Shown here: in pieces, positions 35,575 to 47,400 of the stretch | How positions within the stretch are numbered: position 1 is the first letter of the stretch | Layout of the letters: each line of letters begins with the position of its first letter | NCBI GenBank assembly: GCA_047495785.1 | Contig: JBLDXI010000055.1 | Location: 496,001 to 560,000 of the forward strand | From: Lepidodermella squamata | Lineage: Eukaryota; Gastrotricha | DNA: 64,000 nt | Reading direction: 5' to 3' | Program-made: the position numbers and the translations under genes | Notes under the pieces: model-generated | The model's database searches: none | What the model was told of the DNA's origin: nothing | Seen by the model: only the letters and a program-made list of their open reading frames with translations

Positions 35575-38408
35575 AATGATAGCTCGCGTCAAGACCAGCA
35601 CGCAGAAAAAACAAAATGATTAAAAAATCTATACGTTGGTTATGATACGTTTGAATGAAAAAAAACCGGGAAATGTTTGAGAGAAATCAAGGTTTCAACA
35701 CAAGCTGGAGGCTTACGAAATTCATGTTGTAAACGCGATACTTTCCGAACAAAAGCTAAGATGCGAGCGTAACCGGCCTCGATTACCACACGCGCACCTT
35801 TGTTGCCGGTGGCGGAGTCGATCATGACCCTTGTGACTTGATGTGCGGAACTGTGTCATATTGCTCGACCCGCCGATAACTCTCGATAATACTACCGCGT
35901 TACGACTCGCTCCACAAACGTGAGACATGCGAAAAGCACTTTTGTCATCGAGAGGGACTAGTACGACGAATTAAATTTCGCGGCTCTTCGCGTGTTCAAT
36001 TGCCTGATGACTTTGTTCTACAGCTAGAGCAGTGTTTTGCGAAATATTAATAATAACCTTACAGAAAAATCCAAGAACCAAGTTAATATAATAACTTGCT
36101 ACGCGCAACGTATCATCGTACTCAAAAAGTAAACACGCACAAAACTCGGAGTGTTAAAAACATACAAAGAAGCGCATGCGACGGCAAAATTATTAGCCTT
36201 CGCTAAAATAATTCATTAAGCGCGTCGCCGCTCAACAGATAGTTCTGTTGTTGATGCGCGAGAAAATTTCAAGGCAGCGCGCTGCCACTTAATTTTAGCA
36301 CGTGATAATATTTTGCGCAAAAATAACAAAATCTCGATGATACTACACCTGCGCACGAGACCTTGTTTGAACGTTGCGTCGCGGATAAATAACATTTTTT
36401 TATTTGCAAGTTAACTATAGGAAACGGAAGACCGTTTTTAAGTTTAAAATTTCTCGGCCAATGGCTAAGAGCGGATTAGGTATATCTACAATCTACAAGA
36501 GGTTTTTGATATTCTGGGATACTTGAAGAAGATTGTTTTTTTCTCGATGAACGTACGAGAATAAGAGGTGGCTATGACGCCGTATCGAGAGAAGTTAGAT
36601 TAAACCAGCCGCTATAGTGGCGACAAGAAAAAGTTAGCCATTGACGCCGCAGTGGCTATGTGCAGTTTGTGGGAGATTTGTTTCAACGCCGTGCATTGTG
36701 TTAAAAGACGTGTTGGCTAAAAAAGCGAAAAAGTAATAACTTTTTTATTATTTTCACGCTACGATTTTAATGATAATATTCAAGCATGTTTCTACTGCAG
36801 AACCGGCGCCGGCAGTACTGTTGCTACTACCTCCACGGGACTGTCGTATCGCAGGCCTAGACGTTACAAAGCTAACACTACCTATAGAGTACCGGGCATT
36901 TTGTTATGGCATGTTGCATGAAGTTAAAACGAAGATGCTGCCACCAAGAGCTGCATGATGAACAAGATTGGTGCGCGTATTTTTCTCGCAGGAAGCTGAT
37001 GAATTTCGCGATAATTTACAGCATCTATTAATACTACGCGGCGCCTCGAGTGCGCGCTTATGCGTAATTAGTTACCGGAATAACTTCCAAGGTAGCGAAG
37101 GTATATTAGCAATAAAAAAACAACACAATAAACCGCAAAAAATCCTAACGCAAATAAACAAAACCTTAGCCAGCAGGGGTATACGCTTGATGAAACATGA
37201 ACTACTGCGGTGACCTTGGAATAGTTTTACAGCATCTTAGACGTTGTTGAATAAATAGTAGGCGCCGATTGTTATGGCAACGCCGGATAGTTTTAAGAGG
37301 GTGCGTGAAGGCAATTAAATTTCCACTCACTTTTGGCGCGTGTATTCAAGCGCAATGATAACAACACCTGCTTGACATTGACACTGTTACCTACAAAGGG
37401 CTGCGCGCCAAGTGCTTATACTGAGAATTCTCCCTCACGTACGAGGACACGCCAATATTATTCAGGTGTCAGCGCTGAAATTATTTTAAGGCAGACGCGT
37501 TTGTTTTATTGCCTCATTCGCACATCGTCGGACGTCATCTGCGCATCCGTAATTGGCTCATCGCAAAACACTGCCGTTTAGCCGACTGAGCGCAAACACA
37601 TTGACCCGCCCCTGACCGACGCCGTCTGTGAGCGTGTCGATCGAATAAATCGGCTCACCTGAAAATAAGTGCGCGCACGCACACCGGCGACACCTTGGGC
37701 CGGTACTCTCATGCTACTACTCGATTGACCTTGAAACGTTCACGCCCAGCTAGTCAGCCGGTGATTAGACCGTCATGCTCTTGACACCTCGGAAGACAAG
37801 ACAAAGTGTTTTCCCAAATCAACATAATGTTTTATTGCGTAAATATCATGTAATAAGACAAGAAACAGATAAAAGAGGGCAGTTAACCTCACTCATAACC
37901 AAAGATTTGAAACCATTAAATATCAAAGAAGTGACGCGATCATCGTTTCTCAATAAATAAGAAATAGAAGTAAGAATAATAAGAATAATGCAATGCCACG
38001 CGAAAAGTGTCGAATTTTTCTCCCCTTGCCGTGCTGTAGGTAATCTAAATTACTGATTTTGATCGAATGAGCTCGTCATGGAGAAAAATCCATGAATAAA
38101 AAACACAACAAATTTAGCGTCAATCCACAACAAACTTTCGTTTCATAGAAATGGAAGATAAATAGCAGCCTTTTAAGATGGAAAAAGAGAACGTAAAGTC
38201 GGCACCAAATATTGCATAAAAAGAGACAGGATTAAGAAAATTCGAAGGAAGACTCCCGCGGCGTTTTTGCTGCCTTTGGCAAGTATTTCGTTAAAGCAAA
38301 ACCCAAAAGACTAGATACGACATCTTTTAGGCAATAACAACAGCATTTCACGATCGACGTTTTTGATTGGCAAGATTGATTATCAACACATGTCCCTTAG
38401 ATCAAATT
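35575..38408. other. Large intergenic region
   Basis: About 2.8 kb between the start of the giant CCP gene and the end of ZC4H2. It should contain the CCP gene's promoter near 35580-35900. Several 60-80 residue open frames at 36770-37960 have no recognisable family and composition unlike their neighbours; I do not call them. No transposon ends or RNA genes seen. Confidence 0.4.
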
Positions 38409-39470
<1,062 letters not shown>

Positions 39471-40072
39471 GATTACTTAAGGCCTAGCTTCAATAAAAGC
39501 ATAATCAATTCATGATGTGTCTTTTGGCAAGTCGGCTTTAGTTTGGACAACAGGGGCGGGCGATCCCGATCGATTAATTAATGCCACAAGACGAGCCCGG
39601 AGCCCAACATTAATCATAAGCAAAAATAACTAGGTACGCTAAATCTTAATGCAGTTCTTTCGCCAACAGATTTACAGTTACATGATTGTCTGATATTGTC
39701 AACCTTTAGGAACGTACTGAACTACACTAAAAAGATTGTGCCAGAAGTATTCAATAAATTGATATAAATTATTGAGAATGAGAAAATATTAAGATAAAAA
39801 TAACACTTGTGATTCCTATAAGTTAGATCGATTCAGCTCATGCCCGATGCTCTGGAAGCGGGTGTTCCAGCTACAAGAACTATGAACAGGTTCAATGTTC
39901 TACGTGCGTTCACTTCAAAATGCTCTCAGATACAATGGTCATCTCCGGAATGCATTACCAACGGCAAATGAAACCTAGAGTTCTCCGTTCTCCCTGGTTG
40001 ACGCATAATATCAGTACTTTAAATACAAAGAATGCTGATTCTTCAGGCTTCACCCGTCTAGAATATAGAATA
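39471..40072. other. Intergenic, upstream of ZC4H2
   Basis: Contains the ZC4H2 promoter by position. No other feature seen before the transposon end at 40073. Confidence 0.4.
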
Positions 40073-40803
40073 TGTCGTAGGGGAACACGCGCATTAGATG
40101 AAAGCGCGTTCCGCTAGAATAGCTAGGGGAACACGCGTTTTTTGCAATTTTTAGGGGAACGCGCTTTCACCTAGGGGAGCAGCGTGTTCATCTGAAAATG
40201 CTCGTAGGTGATCACGCGTTTTAGAGGAACACGCGTGATTTTAGCGGAACACGTGTGCAAAACGTGTGTTTTAGCGGAAATTATCTTTTCCAGCTGCATT
40301 ATTGCGAAGATCCGCAGAACTTTCGGGTGCCGCTTGGTACATCAATCCGGCTTCGTCAAAAAACGACCCAAGAAGGAGGAAGCCACAGGCAAAGATATCC
40401 GGAAAAAGCCTCGACATGCGCGAAAAACGCTGTGCAAATGCACCAAGGGTTGTGGAAAGGGGCCCTGTTACTGTAGAAAAGAAGGGTTAAAGTGCGCCAC
40501 TAAATGCCACCCGGGCATTGAATGCATCAACCGCTAGATCCGGAGTTCAAAAATTTCACTGACTACTGATTGACAGTTTTTGGTTGATCAATTTTGATTT
40601 GATTCGCATAAAATGTAAATAAATGTTTAGTGTTGCGCATTCATCTAGCGGAAGGCATTTGTTATTTCAATTGCATTCTTATTTGAATAGCATTTGAGTA
40701 TACCGCGGAAAGCGCGCATTTCGGAATGAAAGCGATTTCTAGCGGAACGCGCGATCCTCTAGCGGAACGCGCTTTCATCTAATGCGCGTGTTCCCCTACG
40801 ACA
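40073..40803. mobile_element. Terminal-inverted-repeat DNA transposon (MITE-like)
   Basis: The ends are 46-bp perfect inverted repeats: 40073-40118 and 40758-40803, beginning TGTCGTAGGGGAACACGCGC. Both flanks read AATA directly outside (40069-40072 and 40804-40807), a possible 4-bp target duplication, although AT-rich and so weak. Subterminal copies of related words (AGGGGAACACGCG, TAGCGGAACGCG) are repeated several times inside each end, as is usual where a transposase binds. At 731 bp it is too small for a full transposase and is presumably non-autonomous. Inside lies an open frame for a Cys-rich protein end (separate entry). The superfamily cannot be named from the ends alone. Confidence 0.85.
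40208..40537 (+). pseudogene. Cys-rich CXC-type fragment inside the transposon
   Basis: An open frame without a clear ATG whose last ~60 residues are basic then Cys-rich: KKRPKKEEATG, then CKCTKGCGKGPCYCRKEG, then CATKCHPG and a final Cys before the stop. The spacing CxCxKGCxxxxCxCxxxGxxCxxxCHxGxxC is the Cys-rich (CXC-like) cluster found at the ends of some DNA-transposon-derived proteins and in tesmin-type proteins. A possible acceptor (TTTTCCAG) lies at about 40287, so it may be the last exon of a longer transposase that this short element has lost. Function cannot be claimed. Confidence 0.5.
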
Positions 40804-42238
40804 AATATCTTATATCCAATATTCATTAAAATGTAGTTAATTTTCCTCAATTTCGCAAAATTGATCTTAAATCGACCCAATTCGCAAGGGTGCCAATCAA
40901 CTGTTAGGAACTGAGAATTTTTGTGCGAGAAACCACTTGACTGATAGGGCGATACAAAGTTTATCGAAGGTGCGTGCGTGTCGCATACACTAGCAGAAAG
41001 CACCTACCGCCCCATATCCCATACCTAATCCGTACCAAGTACCAAGCCAAACCCCACGGAACATCGAATGCGTTAAGCATCCTCATCGACAGTGATTTCA
41101 TGGCAACCTGATTTCTGGACGATAAAAAAAACTCTAATTCAATTACCAAGGCGACTGGCGTCGCTATTACAGGAGGCTTGCGTGTTCAAAAGGAATACGG
41201 AACGTTTCACCACTACTAAAAATGACGTGTTTTGTTAAATGACGGATGACTAAAAGTTCAATCGTATCCGGGATTTACGCATCGTTTACGAAAACTCTTC
41301 CAACAACTCTTTTTTGGTGCGCGAAAAATATCAAAGTTGAAAAGAAGATCTTCAAGCAAATTAATTTTATAATCTACCATCTGAAACGATTATAGCAAAA
41401 ATTACCTGAAAATTGTTTTTCGAAATTTTTATAATAATTTTGCCGCAGCGCATTTTCTGTCGCCCGCACCTGGCGCGTTCAGTTCTTTGATCTTTCATCC
41501 GCCGTCTTTGCCACGATCGAAAGCGATCGAGGGAATCCCTTACCTGACAGGTCGCTCTCTTTTCATCCGTTTGAGCAGCCCCTGTCTTTTTTTTAAAGAA
41601 TAGCCATTGAATGAATAGCCTGTTTCGAATTTAAAGCTTGAAGTTTGGCGTTTGGCTGGGACTCGGTCGCCAGTTTCTGCTTCCAGTTGCTTCCCTAGCT
41701 ATTGGACAGCCAATCCTTTTCTTCAAGCTGTGACCCAACGGCCCCAGGATGGAGATGAGGGTCTTCTTGAGTTCGTTTGGCATGGTTGTGATCGCTTACT
41801 TTCGTACATTACACACAGCCCACGCAAATTTTGACGCTCGCGATTCACCGCTATTAATTTCATCTTAGGCTAAATGATAAATGTCAGCTTCCCTATCAAG
41901 CGTACCTTTTCGACCGGCTGAAGAGCATCAGGCGACTCACAAGCAGATTTTATTTTCAACTTTCGAGTTGATTTTACTGCAAGTCTGAGGATGACTCGGT
42001 CTCTCAATGTTATCGAGCACTTCAAATAATGCTAAACTCAAGAGAAAAATAAGTAAACACTTACCTTAACAATAACGAAGTCATGGGTTCATTTATATCT
42101 TTCAGTAGATTTAGACTTTGTATTATAAATCCCAAGCACCGTTCAAATCAGGGGCCATAACCTTTCGTAGCGCAAATTTTCATTTGTAAACCTGGATCTA
42201 TAATTTTCCTTTTTTAGTTGCACGTTATATGATATTGA
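40804..42238. other. Intergenic, transposon to TPR/RRM gene
   Basis: About 1.4 kb with no coding stretch I can support. It should include the promoter of the TPR/RRM gene. No repeats or RNA genes recognised. Confidence 0.4.
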
Positions 42239-44266
42239 ATGGCTCAGGTTTCTACCTCCGAATTACGTTACGAGGCCAGTCTCCACGTGGCCATATCAAA
42301 CTATGATAAGTTTATCAAGGATGGCGAACGAGCGTTGGCCATACTTCAGGCCTCTTTGAAAAAACCTGCTACCCCAGTTGTTACCGCCGAGTCTGCGGAG
42401 AAAAAGCAGCCGACTAAACCTGATAACACTGCCGGGGAGAAAAATGGCAAAAAAGCTGAAAAAGAAGTCAGTCCAACGAAAAAGAAGTCGAAGGCCCCAA
42501 AGACCAATGTTGAAGAAATTGTTGCTCAGCCAGAAGTGGAAGCAAAGCCTGATGCAGCACTGCCACCTAATGAAGTTGCTAACCCGAAAGTCGAAGAGGA
42601 CCCTGTGAAATCGAAAGCTAATGGGCTCTCTGATATGGCGGTTTCCCTTGCTCGAAGTAAAGACCCGCAATCTTTGCGACAGGCTGTCAACCTCCTCACG
42701 GAAGCTATTCGATTGATTCCGCAAAATGCTGCGTATTACGGCAACAGGTCTCTATGCTTCTACAAAATGGGCGATTACCCTGCCTCGCTGAACGATGCGA
42801 CGCTAGCACTGCTGTTTTCTCCTGACAACATCAAGTTTCTAAACCGTAAAGCTACTGCTTTGATCCGACTTGAGCGAAATAAAGAAGCTCGGGACATTGC
42901 TTTACATATGCTGGAAATTGAGCCTGGTAACCAGCGAGCCATTCAAATAATCGAAGAAGTCCAAAAAAGTGAACCAGCTGTTGCTCCTAGCAATCTAAAC
43001 GAGCCTCTGGACGTCGCCATCGTTACTCGTTTGCCTAAACGTATTAGCGCCCAAGCCGTTCGCGATCTAGTCTGTGGCCTCTGTGACGTTTCACTCGTTG
43101 AACCGGTTCATTTTGTCGTTGATAACAACCCTTATACAACCAGTGTGTTGTACTTAACCGACCCGAATGCTGCTAGCCGGGTTGCGGAGAAACTTGAGAA
43201 ATATCCCTACGGGATTCATTTTGTTGGTGTTCAAGTTGTTCGCAGATCTGACGCTGCGAAGCTCAATTTAACTACGAATGCCCCTGAGGCCCGTGAGTTG
43301 TTGTCCAACGAGTCATCGGATGACGAAGCGTTGCATGCTCATGGCCATTCACGTCCTTACAGTGTTTCGTCGGATTCATCGTCGACTCGTGGAACTCCTG
43401 GAAATGGGTCTAAAAACCCCAGTGGAACTCGTGGCTTTTCCCTCTTTGTTGGAAACGTCCCATCTGATACTGAGGTTCCTGATATTGAAGCTCTAGTGAA
43501 GGAAAGAGCCCCGGAAATTGTTTCGGGGTTCAACGTCGTCAAAAGACCGCAGTGGGATTATTGTTTCCTGAATTTCACCTCTCAAATTGACGCCGATATC
43601 GCTCAAAAGAGTCTGCATAAGACGCGCTTCGGCCCAGTCGTACTCGACGTTAAACATCAAAATTCGACCGCTCGATCGAATTCGGTCGATAACCCGACTC
43701 GTGCTCCGATTTCGCCGGCGCCTAGTAAAGTAGCTGGTCAAACAGCGGTTTATATTCAAAATTTCCCAACCGAGCTGCCTCTTGTTCAAGTTTTGGAGAA
43801 AATTTATGACGTGGTGTCACCAGCTATTCCGTCCGATTTCGCTTTGTACAAGCAAACAGCCTGGCGACATTGCTTTTTAAACTTCGAGGACCAACGTGGA
43901 GCTGAATTAGCTTGTTCCCTCATCAACAATCGACTGACGATCGGCTCAACGACTCTACTAGCCTCGATGTCAGAATCGAAAACGTTTACGCCGAATTCGA
44001 CCCATCTCGGGCGGACTGATTTTGTTTTTTCGACGAAAATTCCGTCGACGTGGTTGCGAGTCGACAACGTCGATGGCGCTATCAACGATGCTGAGTTACG
44101 CGATAACTTCCGTGGACACATTCAAATGGTGCGTGAGATCGACTTCAGCGTCTGTTATTTTCGCTACCCGTCCGATCATCTTGCCTACGAAACGATGGGG
44201 CGAATGCAAAATGTCATTCTACGCCGGTCTGCCCTTGCCATTCGCTTCGCTATTCCGAAACGATAA
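42239..44266 (+). CDS. TPR protein with four RRM-like domains
   Basis: Single exon of 675 residues. Residues 40-125 are Lys/Glu/Pro-rich and probably disordered. Residues about 130-245 form tetratricopeptide repeats: AVNLLTEAIRLIPQNAAYYG, then NRSLCFYKMGDYPASLNDA and the FLNRKATALIRL unit. Then come four RRM-like stretches: about 256-340 (DVAIVTRLPKRIS), 398-475 (FSLFVGNVPSDTEV...DYCFLNF), 501-580 (AVYIQNFPTELP...HCFLNFED) and 602-672 (TWLRVDNVDGAI). The RNP1 motifs are weak (YCFLNFTS rather than KGFGFVxF), so RNA binding is plausible, not certain. I cannot assign an orthologue. It sits 224 bp upstream of the Virilizer gene on the same strand; that closeness might mean co-transcription, but Virilizer could equally have its own promoter. 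Confidence 0.8.
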   Translation: MAQVSTSELRYEASLHVAISNYDKFIKDGERALAILQASLKKPATPVVTAESAEKKQPTKPDNTAGEKNGKKAEKEVSPTKKKSKAPKTNVEEIVAQPEVEAKPDAALPPNEVANPKVEEDPVKSKANGLSDMAVSLARSKDPQSLRQAVNLLTEAIRLIPQNAAYYGNRSLCFYKMGDYPASLNDATLALLFSPDNIKFLNRKATALIRLERNKEARDIALHMLEIEPGNQRAIQIIEEVQKSEPAVAPSNLNEPLDVAIVTRLPKRISAQAVRDLVCGLCDVSLVEPVHFVVDNNPYTTSVLYLTDPNAASRVAEKLEKYPYGIHFVGVQVVRRSDAAKLNLTTNAPEARELLSNESSDDEALHAHGHSRPYSVSSDSSSTRGTPGNGSKNPSGTRGFSLFVGNVPSDTEVPDIEALVKERAPEIVSGFNVVKRPQWDYCFLNFTSQIDADIAQKSLHKTRFGPVVLDVKHQNSTARSNSVDNPTRAPISPAPSKVAGQTAVYIQNFPTELPLVQVLEKIYDVVSPAIPSDFALYKQTAWRHCFLNFEDQRGAELACSLINNRLTIGSTTLLASMSESKTFTPNSTHLGRTDFVFSTKIPSTWLRVDNVDGAINDAELRDNFRGHIQMVREIDFSVCYFRYPSDHLAYETMGRMQNVILRRSALAIRFAIPKR

Positions 44267-44490
44267 TTTCGTATTTGATCAAAATTGACTCACATGAGTG
44301 CTGCAATACATCCTTTCATCCGCTGATTATACCTTCCTATATATATTATGTACAACTTGCTTTGTTTTTTTCTCAACCAGTGCCGAGAGGTGTTGCGCTT
44401 TTCTTGTACCTCGAATGACATCTTGCCATTTCCACAATAAATATTGACAGTATTATCACATGCCTTTGTTGTTTTTTGTAGAAGAACAAA

Positions 44491-47400
44491 ATGGAGCCGT
44501 CCGTTTTGTTTTTTGACACATTTTATCACTCGAGCGAGCAAACTTACACCGATGTGGTGAAATTTCAGCAGCCGGTCAAGATTACTGAATTGCGGGTTGT
44601 GCCGAATGGAAATATCATTCGTGTCGGGTTTTTGATGCGGGAAGGCTGCACCAAGGTTCGAAAGTACATGAAGCTCGAATGGTTTTAATGGGTATTTTTC
44701 TGTTGTAACAGCCTGAAGAAATCGAGTTGGATTTCTATGCGCGAGATGTTGAGAAACCTGAGGCAGCTACTTTTGTCGATCTTGGCGGATTCGATTACTC
44801 AGAAAGAAAATCGCTCAATTATGCCGTGGACAAGCGCTTTCTTACCGATGTTTTGCTCATCAAAGGAACATACAAAAGCTTGACCTTGTGAGCTAATATT
44901 TTTTACTATAATTTTTTGTTAAAAGTTCGAAGATTTAAATATTCGAATAAATTTTAAAGTCTACTTACTTTCATCTGAGTTTTTATTAAGAAAAATGCTA
45001 AATCCGATTTTTTGAATAATTTTTGCGAAATTTAAGCTAAATGATTTTCCAGGGCTATTATCGGGATCAGCAGTCCAGCTCAACCTCAGCCGAACATGGC
45101 TCAGGGCATTATGCCAACTCCGGCGCCTATCGTAATGCGCCACAACGCTGCCGCGTCTCAATTCGACCCGTCGATGCTTCTCGCTCAGCAATTCGGCGGC
45201 GATTCGTCAGATTTCGGCAACAATCGTTTCAACAACAACCGAAATATGCCGCAAATCCCAGCTGGTAATTTTGTAAAGCGAGGCATTGAACCTATCAGTT
45301 CACAAGGGGACGAAATGCCCCGGGCGCAGCCTAATTTGACGTCGACAGGGCTCGAATTTGACGAGCTGCACGGCGCTCCAGATTGCAATTTTGACGACGT
45401 AGCCAGCCGTTTGAGCGGTCTAGAAGACATATCTTCCGTCGATAATTTCGCGGTCTATTGCCCTCAAGAAGCCGCTCAAACGCCCAGCCAAATTAACGCG
45501 TTACAATCTAACGTGAATGATGCCTCGAGAAATGCTAAGCCAGACTCGCAGGAATCGAAACAGAGCGTGTCTAGCTGGCTGGATAAGAGCGATGAAGGCC
45601 AACAGGGCCAGCCAACTGAAGAAATTGAGTACGCGGTTGATACGTTGTCGTATTACCAGCAAGAACACGAGCAGTTAGCGGCGATTGTTGCTGCAGCCGC
45701 TGTTGCCCAGCAGGGCGTAGGCGAGCACCAGTTGCGAAATTTCACGAATCCATCTCTCAGCGCGTTTGAAATCGCTGTGAATAAATACGTGCGGGAACAG
45801 GCGGCTAACCCAAATTCAAACTCAAATCCGCCGAAAGAAGCGACTAAACTGCTTAGTTTGGTTGAAGAAATGCTGACCAGTGGCGAGGATACGGCCCAGG
45901 CTCGAGAGGGAATGGTGAAAACGCTGGAACAAGCCCATCAAAATCTAGCAGTAGGGCTCGGGTATTGGTACGTATACTCCGAGTCCACGTTTGCCGATCT
46001 GCTTGATTCATTATGCGAATGGGCCAGTACAGCGGCTGATTACGAAAAAGCTGTTCGAGTCATTGAAACCGCCCCTTTATTCAAAGTTCGCGCCCTGAAA
46101 GCTGGGCTAAACCTGCTGAGCGAATTAGTCACCCTGTCACCTGATTGCGCTAGGCGGGTGTTGAATGACGGGAGAATCCAACAGCATTTGATCGATATAT
46201 TATCGGCGAATCATCACCCGAGTGAGGATTCCACCTCAATAACGCCGCTGTTGACATCACCCCTCGAGAACTTGATCATCCGCACGATATTCTATACTAC
46301 TGTTTTCGAACAAGGCGCTTCAGCCTTCGTCGAACAGCTTCATGTAAAAACCGGTGATTCGAGCTACCTTAAATTTTTGTCTTGGCTTGTCGAGGAGCGG
46401 AAGAAAAACGGCAGTAGGAAACGATGCTTGCAACGACGGAGTTACGAACCGGCTTCTCTCGTTTTGAAGTCGATTTCAACCTACGAGGTTGTCCATCAAT
46501 GGCAAACTTTGATCGCGAAAATGGAGAAAAATCTTGAGGCGAGCGAAGACTGCAGCAATGAAGTCGCGCAAATTTGTGAAAGCTTCGAATGGCTTACGAA
46601 AGAGTGGGAGCAGATCTCCAATGATAAAACTAACATGGACTTTGAAGCGCGTCTGCTATCGTTTTGTCGACACCTCAGGTGAGAATTTCTTCAATTTTTC
46701 GATCCCGTAAGTATTTTTTTTATTTTAAGGTCGATGAAACTCGTGGATGTGATCCTAGTTTTGTTGTCCGAACCAGCTAATGCGATTTTATCACGAGATT
46801 TGAAGCGGAATGTGACGAATGCAGTCGCTTGTTTCATCGAATCTCTCGCATCAACCAAAAGTGGCCTTCTTTTCTTGCTCTGCGATGGCTCGACTACGAC
46901 CCAGTTGATTCGAGAGCTCGTAATGCTGCCTGGCAAACTTCAACAAATCGGAATCGATCTGTCGTATCGACTACTCATCTTGCAAATGCTTGACCAACTG
47001 GTCGCGACAACTGATTTGAAAGACGAGCATCATTTAGTTGTGCTGCGAACTCTGGCTAGTTTAACAGGCCGCCAGCATTGCGTTCACTTATTGGCTGAAG
47101 TCATCGCATCTGACCCTAGTCACATTGATCACCTCCTTAAAATCGCCGAAACTAACTTGCCGCAAGTTACGGCTGAGGTTGAACATGTTTTGACGTTATT
47201 ATTAGCTCTGGTGCAGCACCAGCCTTTCAAAAACGTTGAATTCGGAGATCGGATCGTTGCGATTTGCAAAAATTCTGGCGAAAATTGCGCCCTAGCCGTT
47301 GAATTACGTTCGGTGCTGTCGTTTTTAGACGAAAGTCAAGTGTTGGGCGTTGATAAAGTCAAAAAGGCCGATGACAGTAATTTCAACCCGTTGGATATCA

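Noticed and set aside
36770-37960. Several open frames of 60-82 residues in the large gap
   Set aside because: No family resemblance, no linked splice pattern, no consistent codon style; consistent with chance frames.
41652-41834. 60-residue open frame upstream of the TPR/RRM gene
   Set aside because: No homology seen and no supporting signals.
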